A stretch of 34,743 bases of DNA from Pseudomonadaceae bacterium (GTDB lineage Bacteria > Pseudomonadota > Gammaproteobacteria > Pseudomonadales > Pseudomonadaceae), in assembly GCA_019745275.1 (NCBI GenBank), contig JAIETJ010000133.1, positions 1 to 34,743 on the forward strand, given 5' to 3'. Both the position numbers and the translations under genes were made by a program. Positions 25,920 through 32,970 of the stretch are shown piece after piece (the stretch's first letter is position 1; every line of letters begins with the position of its first letter). The notes below the pieces were generated by a model. The model saw nothing but the letters and a program-made list of their open reading frames with translations, ran no database searches and had not been told where the DNA came from.

Positions 25920-27554
25920 CTATGGCTTGGCGGTGGCTTGCCGGCAGGCGGCGAACAGGTCGAGCTTGGCGTCGTAGACTTTGCTGTTGACTTGCAGCAA
26001 ACCGAGCATCGAATGAAACAGGTTGTCGTGGCTCAGGGCTTGCTCGCGGTTAGCGCGCAGGCACTGGCTGTCGAAGCCGAAGCTCTGCTGATAGCCCTTG
26101 GAGAACCATGCCAGCATGCCTACATGTTTTTGCTGTTCGGGCGCCATCAGGTATGGAGTGCCGTGCAAGAACAGGTTGTATTCGCCCAGCGATTCGCCGT
26201 GGTCGGAGATATACAGCATGCCGCTGTCGACTTTTTCTTGGTTGCGGCGTAGCAGGTCAATCAGCGTTGCCAGCACATGGTCGGTGTAAACAATGGTGTT
26301 GTCGTAGGCGTTAACTATCTCTTCGCGCGAGCATTCATTCAGCGTATTGCTGGTGCATACCGGGGTGAACTGCTCGAAGGCCTTGGGGTAACGTTTGAAG
26401 TAGTCCGGGCCGTGGCTGCCCATTTGGTGCAGCACCAGCACGGTGTCTTGCTGCAGGTTGTCGATAAGGCTTTGCAGGTTCTTCAGCAGTATTTCGTCAT
26501 GGCATTCGCCATCGACGCACAGTTGTTGGTCTTTTGCATTACTGACATCGTCTTGGTTAACGCGCTCGCAAGTGCCTTTGCAGCCCGACTGGTTGTCGCG
26601 CCAGATGACCTTTAGGCCGCTGTGTTGCAGTACGTCGAGCAAGCCTTCCTGATTCTGTGCAACGGCGTTCTGGAAGTTACGGCGGCCTAAGTTGGAGAAC
26701 ATGCAGGGGACTGATACGGCGGTTTCGGTGCCGCAGGAATAGACGTTGGTGAAGCCTATTAGCCCTTCTTGGCGCTGCAATTGCGGGTTGGTTTCGCGGC
26801 CATAGCCGAGCAGACTGAAGTTTTCCGCCCGGGCGCTCTCACCGACCACCAATACCGTTAGCGATTTGCGTGGGTGGGCCTGCCAGTTAGCGGCTTTAGT
26901 TGCGTCTTGGCCAAGCGGGGTAAAGGGCTGCTTGGCTGAGGCAAATTGCTCGCGCAAGTAACCTGTCCCGGCATTTACGATATTGCTGGGAATCACCAGT
27001 AAACGCAGTTCTTTGTGGTTGCGAAATAACGACGCCAGGCCTTGATAGTTAGCCAGCGCTGCGCCGGCGAGAATGCTCGAACAACCAATAATTACCAGCA
27101 GTTTGCGCAGCAGTTCAGCGTGCCAAACCCGGTACTTCAGCGGAGTTTCCCACAGCAGCCAAGTAGGCAGCACGCCAAGCAATAGCAGATAAGCTCCGAG
27201 CTTGAACGAGAGCAAGTCGAAGGCTTCGGCCGGGTTGGTCTGCACCACGTTGCGCAGCATGTTCTTGTCGATTATCACCCCGTATTGGCTCATGAAGTAG
27301 GCCGCGCCGGCGCCGCTGAATAGCAGCAGGGTGAGAATTGGTTTAAATACCCAGCGAAACGCAATCAAGGTCAGGAGCAAGTTAAACGCGGCCAGTAGCA
27401 TCAGCGCAAAGGCTCCACGCACGGACCAGCCCTGCCAGTCGCTGCTGGTAACACTGCCAAGGTGTTGCCACATGCCAGGGTTATAGCACAGCAAAAACAG
27501 CATGCTGACTAAGAGGGTTAGCGCCTCTGGGCGCTGCGCGCGGATTTTTAACAT
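25920..27554 (-). CDS. eptA: Lipid A phosphoethanolamine transferase, EptA/PmrC type
   Basis: The inner-membrane enzyme transfers phosphoethanolamine from phosphatidylethanolamine to lipid A phosphates, lowering negative charge and sensitivity to cationic peptides. Start chosen at the ATG complementary to 27552-27554 (MLKIRAQRPEALTLL), giving 544 residues, the family length; the frame extends 30 codons upstream without support. Five N-terminal spans precede a periplasmic sulfatase-like domain. Active-site elements are LVVGESARAENFSLLGYGRE (Glu239), SCGTETAVSVPCMFS (nucleophile Thr278 between Cys274 and Cys284, by analogy with MCR-1) and SDHGESLGE. Paired cysteines in GCKGTCE and LCVDGEC match the disulfides of the family. 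Transfer to a core sugar (EptB/EptC role) is less likely but possible. No pmrAB genes are adjacent. Confidence 0.9.
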   Translation of the reverse strand: MLKIRAQRPEALTLLVSMLFLLCYNPGMWQHLGSVTSSDWQGWSVRGAFALMLLAAFNLLLTLIAFRWVFKPILTLLLFSGAGAAYFMSQYGVIIDKNMLRNVVQTNPAEAFDLLSFKLGAYLLLLGVLPTWLLWETPLKYRVWHAELLRKLLVIIGCSSILAGAALANYQGLASLFRNHKELRLLVIPSNIVNAGTGYLREQFASAKQPFTPLGQDATKAANWQAHPRKSLTVLVVGESARAENFSLLGYGRETNPQLQRQEGLIGFTNVYSCGTETAVSVPCMFSNLGRRNFQNAVAQNQEGLLDVLQHSGLKVIWRDNQSGCKGTCERVNQDDVSNAKDQQLCVDGECHDEILLKNLQSLIDNLQQDTVLVLHQMGSHGPDYFKRYPKAFEQFTPVCTSNTLNECSREEIVNAYDNTIVYTDHVLATLIDLLRRNQEKVDSGMLYISDHGESLGEYNLFLHGTPYLMAPEQQKHVGMLAWFSKGYQQSFGFDSQCLRANREQALSHDNLFHSMLGLLQVNSKVYDAKLDLFAACRQATAKP

Positions 27555-27735
27555 GGGAACTCTGCTGAATAACGCACTAAAGGCACTGCGGCGGATTTGC
27601 ACCCGGCCAGCTTTAGTGGTGCAAATTAACCAAGCGGGTATCAATGCTTTGTCAGGCAGAGGTGAAAAATACGTTTAGCGTGCGGCTTTCAGCGACGCGG
27701 TCGAGGTAGGCCGCGCCGTTACTTCAGAGGGTTGC

Positions 27736-27752
27736 ACCCGCGTTTAGCGGGT
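27736..27752 (-). terminator. Hairpin downstream of the SIMPL-domain gene
   Basis: ACCCGC (27736-27741) and GCGGGT (27747-27752) form a six-base stem with a GTTTA loop, five bases past the stop codon of the minus-strand SIMPL gene. No U tract follows on the minus strand, so its strength is doubtful. Confidence 0.4.
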
Positions 27753-27757
27753 ACCAG

Positions 27758-28465
27758 TTAGGGCATTTGCACTTCAATTACGCCGTCGGCATTCACGTTG
27801 ACTTGGCTGCTGCCGGCTTCTATTTCAGGCGCTGGCGCGGATTTGGCCATTGACGAATAGCTGTCCATTTCCATGCGCATCGGCTGTGGGCGGTGGAAAC
27901 CGCCGCCGTTTAAACTCAGGCTAACCAGCTTGTAGCTCTTGCCACCAAGGGCGGTGGTGGCCAGTTGGGCGCGGGCCTTGAAGGCGTTGACGGCGTCTTG
28001 CAGCAAGGCTTCTTCGGTTTTCTTCTGGGTCGGGCTGGCCACGCTGAAGCTCATTTCGCCCATTTTCAATTGCTGCAACAACTCGCCGGTGAGTTTTGAC
28101 AGGGTGGCGAAGTCGGCGCTCTCCAGGCGTATCTCGGCGCGCTCACGCCAAGCGCTAATGCGCTGTTTGTCGTCATACACGGGGTAACTATTGCGGCTGC
28201 CCAAGCTAATGGTCACCCCAGTGCTTTTGCGTGCTTGTTGCAGCGCCTCGTTGATGCTGCTGGTGATGCCGGCGGCGAGCTTGGCCGGGTCTTTATCTTG
28301 CGCTTCGCTGTACAGAGTCACCTGCATCAGGTCGTGGGCCACCGTTTGGCTGACCTCGGTGCGCAGGGCTATTTGGTTGTAACGCGCCTCGTCGGCGCTC
28401 GCCACGCTGCTGAGGGCGGTCAGCCCCAAACTGACGGCGGCGGCTATACGGGTGCTAGGTAACAT
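27758..28465 (-). CDS. SIMPL domain (DUF541) periplasmic protein
   Basis: The 235-residue protein has a signal peptide (MLPSTRIAAAVSLGLTALSS, probable cleavage after ASA near residue 24) and a single SIMPL/DUF541 domain. Visible family features are YNQIALRTEVSQTVAHDLMQVTL, an alpha-beta repeat with GVTISLGSRNSYPVYDD, and ALLQDAVNAFKARAQLATTALGGKSYKLVSLSL. Proteins of this family are periplasmic or outer-membrane associated (E. coli YggE is one), with an unclear role sometimes tied to oxidative stress. The start ATG (complement of 28463-28465) has a good AAGGAG at 28471-28476. It is divergent from the RoxS-type kinase, so shared control is possible. Confidence 0.88.
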   Translation of the reverse strand: MLPSTRIAAAVSLGLTALSSVASADEARYNQIALRTEVSQTVAHDLMQVTLYSEAQDKDPAKLAAGITSSINEALQQARKSTGVTISLGSRNSYPVYDDKQRISAWRERAEIRLESADFATLSKLTGELLQQLKMGEMSFSVASPTQKKTEEALLQDAVNAFKARAQLATTALGGKSYKLVSLSLNGGGFHRPQPMRMEMDSYSSMAKSAPAPEIEAGSSQVNVNADGVIEVQMP

Positions 28466-28502
28466 GCGAACTCCTTGTGCGGTACGGCGGATAGAGGATC
28501 AA

Positions 28503-28540
28503 TGGGTGCCTGCTCAGCAGGTGCCTGCACGCTGCACCCA
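28503..28540. repeat. Inverted repeat in the SIMPL-roxS divergent spacer
   Basis: TGGGTGC (28503-28509) and GCACCCA (28534-28540) are perfect 7-bp arms. A second small palindrome CCTGC-TCA-GCAGG lies inside. Placed 38 bases upstream of the SIMPL start codon, it could be an operator or a leader hairpin. Confidence 0.4.
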
Positions 28541-28705
28541 GTAAAGCTTACCCAGCTCTGACCAGCGAGTTACACGCGGGTTCCGTTGTTGGGTAAACAG
28601 TCAGTTTGCTGGCTAGCCTGCGGCGGGTTGCCGCACTTGGCTGGTGGCGGGCGCTGGGCTGGTTATACTCGCCAGCTTATGCCGCGCCGCATTTTTGGAG
28701 AGCCC

Positions 28706-29983
28706 ATGTACGGCCCCACGCAGTTGTTGTCAGCCAGTCGGCAAAACCTTTGGCGTTTGACCCTGATTCGGGTCTTGGTGCTGGCCGCGCAAGCCGGTTC
28801 GGTCGGTTTTGCTTACCTGTCGGATTTGCTGCCGCTGCCGTGGCTAGCGTTGAGCATTACCTTGGCTATATCGGCCGCTTTTTGCGCGCTGACCGCGCTG
28901 CGTGCGCAAGGTCCATGGCCGGTTACCGAGCAGGAATATGCGCTGCAACTGGCCGGCGACTTAATCATCCACAGCGTGTTGCTGTACTACGCGGGCGGCT
29001 CGACCAACCCGTTCGTGTCTTATTACCTAGTGCCGCTGACGATTGCCGCAGCGACCTTGCCGTGGCTGTATTCCATGGCCTTGAGTGGCTTGGCGCTCAG
29101 CGGCTACACCGGCCTGCTGATTTGGTATCACCCGCTGGCGCTGCATGGGGTTGAGCATGAGGCGATGCTGATCAGCTTGCACCTGTTTGGCATGTGGTTG
29201 AACTTTGCCCTGTCGGCGGCTTTTATCACCTTCTTTGTGGTGAAGATGGCCGGCGCCCTGCGCAGCCAAGACCGCTTGCAAGCCGAGCGCCGCGAAGAGG
29301 GCATGCGCGACCAGCAGTTACTGGCCGTGGCCACCCAAGCCGCCGGTGCCGCCCATGAGTTAGGCACGCCCTTGTCGACCATGAGTGTGCTGATTAAAGA
29401 ACTCCGGCAAGAACACCCCGACCCCATGCTGCAAGAGGATTTGGCGGTGCTGCAAGAGCAGGTCAAGCTCTGCAAGGAGAGCCTGCAGCAGTTGGTGCGC
29501 GCCGCCGAGGCTGATCGCCGCCAAGCGCTGCAGGAGCAAACCGCCCGCGAGTGGCTGGAGTCGGTGCTGCGGCGTTGGCACTTGATGCGCCCGGAGGCCA
29601 GTTATCGTTTTCAAATTATCGGTGTGGGGGCCACACCACGGCTGATGCCGCCGACCGACCTGACGCAGTCGCTGCTGAACTTGCTCAATAATGCCGCCGA
29701 TGCCTGCCCGGATAAGCTCGACATCCAGCTCGATTGGGACGCCCAGTGGATCACCTTCAGCATCCGCGACCACGGCGTCGGCGTGCCGCTGGCGATTGCC
29801 GAGCAACTGGGCCGACCGTTTTTTACCACCAAGGGTAAGGGCTTTGGTCTGGGCTTATTTTTAAGTCAGGCCAGCGTCACCCGCGCCGGTGGCTCGGTAA
29901 AACTGTATAACCATGAAGAGGGCGGCACCCTGACTGAACTGCGACTGCCGCGCGTGATTGGTGCTGGCCTTGGGCCTATTTGA
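28706..29983 (+). CDS. roxS: Redox-responsive sensor histidine kinase, RegB/PrrB/RoxS family
   Basis: The 425-residue membrane kinase senses respiratory or redox state and phosphorylates RoxR. Start chosen at the ATG at 28706 (MYGPTQLLSASRQ) with TGGAG at 28696-28700. About six spans cover residues 15-190. The quinone-binding signature GGSTNPF is at about 97-103. The H-box AAGAAHELGTPLSTMSVLIK places the phospho-accepting histidine at 217. Cys256 in QVKLCKESL lies 39 residues later, where RegB has its redox-active cysteine (His225 and Cys265 in Rhodobacter capsulatus). ATP-binding boxes are NLLNNAADAC, RDHGVGVP and KGFGLGLFLS. The RoxR-type regulator follows after 124 bp. In Pseudomonas this pair is linked to control of respiratory oxidases and cyanide tolerance. 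Confidence 0.92.
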   Translation: MYGPTQLLSASRQNLWRLTLIRVLVLAAQAGSVGFAYLSDLLPLPWLALSITLAISAAFCALTALRAQGPWPVTEQEYALQLAGDLIIHSVLLYYAGGSTNPFVSYYLVPLTIAAATLPWLYSMALSGLALSGYTGLLIWYHPLALHGVEHEAMLISLHLFGMWLNFALSAAFITFFVVKMAGALRSQDRLQAERREEGMRDQQLLAVATQAAGAAHELGTPLSTMSVLIKELRQEHPDPMLQEDLAVLQEQVKLCKESLQQLVRAAEADRRQALQEQTAREWLESVLRRWHLMRPEASYRFQIIGVGATPRLMPPTDLTQSLLNLLNNAADACPDKLDIQLDWDAQWITFSIRDHGVGVPLAIAEQLGRPFFTTKGKGFGLGLFLSQASVTRAGGSVKLYNHEEGGTLTELRLPRVIGAGLGPI

Positions 29984-30107
29984 TGGCGTTGCTATCCGCC
30001 GGCAGAGGTTCATTTCACTAATACGCTCCTGCATAACCGGTGCTGACCGCTACCTAAGGTTGTAGGTGCTAATTGCGCCACAGCCGTTTTGATTGACGAG
30101 GAACACC

Positions 30108-30686
30108 ATGAGCGACGAAGCACCCATCGACAGCCAAGCCCCAGGCCTTGAAGAAGAGCTGCCGCACCTGCTGTTGGTCGACGATGACGAGACCTTTACC
30201 CGGGTGATGGCACGCGCCATGACCCGTCGCGGGTTTCGCGTTAGCACCGCCAACTCAGCCGACAGTGGCTTGGCCTTGGCCAGCGCTGACCTGCCCGATT
30301 ACGCGGTGCTCGACCTGAAAATGGACGGGGATTCCGGCTTGGTGCTGCTGCCCAAGTTGCATGAACTCGATCCCGAAATGCGCGTACTGATACTGACTGG
30401 CTATTCGAGCATTGCCACGGCGGTCGAGGCGATTAAACGCGGCGCCTGCAACTACCTGTGCAAACCCGCCGATGCCGACGATGTGCTGGCCGCGCTGCTC
30501 ACCGAGCATGTCGATCTAGACAGCCTAGTGCCGGAAAACCCAATGTCGGTGGACCGTTTGCAGTGGGAGCATATTCAGCGGATTCTCGCCGAACACGCCG
30601 GCAATATCTCCGCTACCGCCCGAGCCTTGGGTATGCACAGACGCACCCTGCAACGTAAATTGCAAAAGCGCCCGGTGCGCCGTTAA
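30108..30686 (+). CDS. roxR: Response regulator, RegA/PrrA/RoxR family
   Basis: The 192-residue two-domain regulator is the cognate partner of the upstream kinase. Start chosen at the ATG at 30108 with GAGGAA at 30098-30103. The receiver domain has the acidic pocket LLVDDDE (Asp25-Asp27), the phosphorylation site Asp69 in YAVLDLKMDG, Thr97 in LILTGYSS and Lys119 in LCKPAD. The C-terminus is a Fis-type helix-turn-helix (IQRILAEHAGNISATARALG, then HRRTLQRKL), typical of RegA/PrrA proteins. A longer N-terminal lead (about 18 residues) than in most receivers is present. The stop is followed by a repeat-rich spacer with no clear terminator. Confidence 0.95.
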   Translation: MSDEAPIDSQAPGLEEELPHLLLVDDDETFTRVMARAMTRRGFRVSTANSADSGLALASADLPDYAVLDLKMDGDSGLVLLPKLHELDPEMRVLILTGYSSIATAVEAIKRGACNYLCKPADADDVLAALLTEHVDLDSLVPENPMSVDRLQWEHIQRILAEHAGNISATARALGMHRRTLQRKLQKRPVRR

Positions 30687-30706
30687 AGTCCCATGCTCGA
30701 CACGCT

Positions 30707-30890
30707 GTACGGCGGATGTCCAGCGAACGGGTGGACGTACGGTGGATGTCCGGCGAACGGGTTGATGTGGGGTTGATGTGGGGTGGATGTAGGGTGGATT
30801 CAGGAGCGCAGCGAACAATCCACCACTCGCAGCGAACAATCCACCATTGCTAGCCGATGCGCCACCACTCGCAGTAAACAATCCACCACT
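30707..30890. repeat. Minisatellite-like array: 30-bp, 11-bp and 21-bp tandem repeats
   Basis: Three nested arrays lie between roxR and the ABC transporter. Two 30-bp units start at GTACGGYGGATGTCC (30707 and 30737). Three 11-bp units GTGGGGTTGAT, GTGGGGTGGAT and GTAGGGTGGAT fill 30767-30799. Then 21-bp units with core CGCAGCGAACAATCC run at 30807, 30828, 30849 (degenerate) and 30870. Where the 11-bp and 21-bp arrays meet, one complete palindromic element is readable (AGGGTGGATT...AATCCACC). Short open frames through the array give 7-residue repeats on both strands but look non-coding. Confidence 0.8.
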
Positions 30891-30970
30891 CACAGCCAGC
30901 ACGCCGCCAGCCAATGCCCAATACCGCCCACAAACTGCCTAGCCCTTCACCCTCACAGCGAGCCGTATTA

Positions 30971-32707
30971 ATGAGCAACAACGCCCAGTATTCAGGCATT
31001 AACGACCCCGCCGGCAGCGGCTTTTTTGTCCGGGTCTGGCAGCTGACTTCGGCCTACTGGCGCAGCGAAGACAAGCGCATGGCGTGGCTGTTGCTGGTCG
31101 TGGTGGTGGCTTTGTCGTTGGTCGGCGTGGGCTTTGCGGTGGCCTTTAACAATTGGTACCGCGAGTTCTACAACGCCCTGCAGAACAAAGACCTGGCCGC
31201 CTTTACCCGGCTGATGTGGTATTTCGCCGGGCTGGCGACGGTGGCGATTTTAATCGCGGTGTATCGCCTGTACCTGACCCAAATGCTGACCATTCGCTGG
31301 CGGCGCTGGCTCACCGAGCAACATTTTGCCGCCTGGCTGCGCGACCGCAATTACTACCAGCTCGAACATGGCGGCAGCACCGATAACCCCGATCAGCGGA
31401 TGAGCGAAGATTTAAACAGCTTCACCGACAGCACCCTCAACTTGGGCTTGGGGCTGATCAAGAACGTGGTCAGCTTGGTGTCCTTCTCGGTAATTTTGTG
31501 GGGCGTATCGGGCAGTATCGAACTGTTTGGTATCGAGATTCCCGGCTATATGTTTTGGTCGTCCTTGTTGTACGCCATGCTCGGCAGTTGGTTGGTGCAT
31601 CTGGTGGCGCGGCGTTTGATCGGCCTGAACAATCGCCAGCAACGTTTCGAGGCCGACCTACGTTTTGGTTTGGTACGCGTGCGGGAAAATGCCGAGAGTA
31701 TTGCCCTGTACCAAGGCGAGGCGAACGAGCAGGCACGGCTGATGAGTCGCTTCGAGCAGGTGTGGAGTAACTTCTGGGAGCTGATGCGGGTGCAAAAGCG
31801 CCTGACATTTTTTAGCGCCGGCTATTCGCAAGTGGCCACCATTTTTCCGTTTATTGTGTCGGCACCACGGTATTTTTCGGGGCAAATTCAGCTGGGCGAT
31901 GTGATGCAAATCAGCTCGGCGTTTGGTCAGGTGCAAGACAGCATGAGTTGGTTTATCGACTCCTACGCCAGCCTCGCCAATTGGCGCGCCACCACCGACC
32001 GGTTGCTGAGTTTTCGTCAAGCCTTGGTCGAGGGTCAGGCCCGTCAGGCGTCCCCAGCCATCGCCCGCTTGCCGGCGACGGACGATCTGCAATTACAGGA
32101 CTTAAGCCTGAGTTTGGCCGATGGCCGCCGCTTGCTGGAAGCCAGCAGTTTGCGTATTGCCGCCGGTGAGCGGGTGTTGGTCAGCGGCGCTTCCGGTTGC
32201 GGCAAGAGCACCTTGCTGCGTGCCTTGAGTGGGCTGTGGCCTTACGGCAGCGGCGCCCTGAGTTTGCCCGCGCACAGCTTGTTTGTGCCGCAAAAGCCCT
32301 ACCTGCCGATTGGCACCTTACGCGCCGCGTTGAACTATCCACATGCCGCCGACAGCCATTCGGACCAACGTTTAGCCAAGGTCTTGCTCGATTGCCGACT
32401 GCCGCATCTGGTCGCGGTGCTCGACCAAGAACAGCATTGGCAGCACCTGTTGTCGCCGGGTGAACAGCAGCGTTTGGCCATTGCCCGAGTGTTGCTGGTG
32501 GCGCCGCGCTGGTTGTTCCTCGATGAGGCCACCTCGGCGCTGGACGAAACCGATGAGGCCACGCTCTACCAGTTATTGGTCGAGCAATTGCCGCACGCCG
32601 GCATCGTTAGCATTGGCCACCGGGCTAGCCTGCAGCGCTTCCATACTCGCCAAGTGCGTATCGAGCAGCAGCAGTTGCAGTGCAGCGAGGTGCTGCAGCC
32701 GGCTTGA
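30971..32707 (+). CDS. Fused ABC transporter permease/ATPase, SbmA/BacA-YddA family
   Basis: This 578-residue half-transporter has an N-terminal membrane domain (about six spans, residues 30-330) of the SbmA/BacA type and a C-terminal ATPase domain. Family features in the membrane part are FNNWYREFYNALQNKD, TIRWRRWLTEQHFAAWL and NPDQRMSEDLNSFTDSTL. The ATPase shows Walker A GASGCGKST (about 405-413), the signature LSPGEQQRLAIARV (about 493-506), Walker B RWLFLDEATSALDE (about 512-525) and the switch histidine in SIGHRAS. The ATG at 30971 is chosen over one at 30914 because the upstream 19 codons are low-complexity and unlike the family; the ribosome site is weak. Relatives move peptides, cobalamin or long-chain acyl compounds, so the substrate is open. 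Confidence 0.88.
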   Translation: MSNNAQYSGINDPAGSGFFVRVWQLTSAYWRSEDKRMAWLLLVVVVALSLVGVGFAVAFNNWYREFYNALQNKDLAAFTRLMWYFAGLATVAILIAVYRLYLTQMLTIRWRRWLTEQHFAAWLRDRNYYQLEHGGSTDNPDQRMSEDLNSFTDSTLNLGLGLIKNVVSLVSFSVILWGVSGSIELFGIEIPGYMFWSSLLYAMLGSWLVHLVARRLIGLNNRQQRFEADLRFGLVRVRENAESIALYQGEANEQARLMSRFEQVWSNFWELMRVQKRLTFFSAGYSQVATIFPFIVSAPRYFSGQIQLGDVMQISSAFGQVQDSMSWFIDSYASLANWRATTDRLLSFRQALVEGQARQASPAIARLPATDDLQLQDLSLSLADGRRLLEASSLRIAAGERVLVSGASGCGKSTLLRALSGLWPYGSGALSLPAHSLFVPQKPYLPIGTLRAALNYPHAADSHSDQRLAKVLLDCRLPHLVAVLDQEQHWQHLLSPGEQQRLAIARVLLVAPRWLFLDEATSALDETDEATLYQLLVEQLPHAGIVSIGHRASLQRFHTRQVRIEQQQLQCSEVLQPA

Positions 32708-32970
32708 TTAGCCTTGCAGGCGCCCGCGGGTGATCCACATGGAGGTGGGTTATCCAGCACGTCATGAGCTGGCACTGCTGCCTGGCGAGCTGCTAGCCAA
32801 GCGTGTTGAGGCGCTGGCAATGGGTTTGTCTTGCTAGTCGGGCAGATAATCCAGCAGCCGTGGTTGTGCTCGGTGGGCGACATCGCCTCGGCTAGTTTTG
32901 GCGCTCGGGCGCTTGTTCGGGCGCTAGCCTACACTTGAGCGACTAGGGTCTATTCCTCGAGAGATGCCAA

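Noticed and set aside
30783..30971. Short open frames with seven-residue repeats (SEQSTTR-like on plus, SGGLFAA-like on minus at 30525-30914)
   Set aside because: They are products of the 21-bp tandem array, whose period is a multiple of three. Neither has a ribosome site, and the minus one runs into roxR.
32708..32970. Possible gene remnant between the ABC transporter and the orphan kinase, including a 105-codon minus-strand frame reaching into the transporter
   Set aside because: No family pattern could be recognised in any frame, and there is no start signal; I see nothing supportable in this 263-bp gap.
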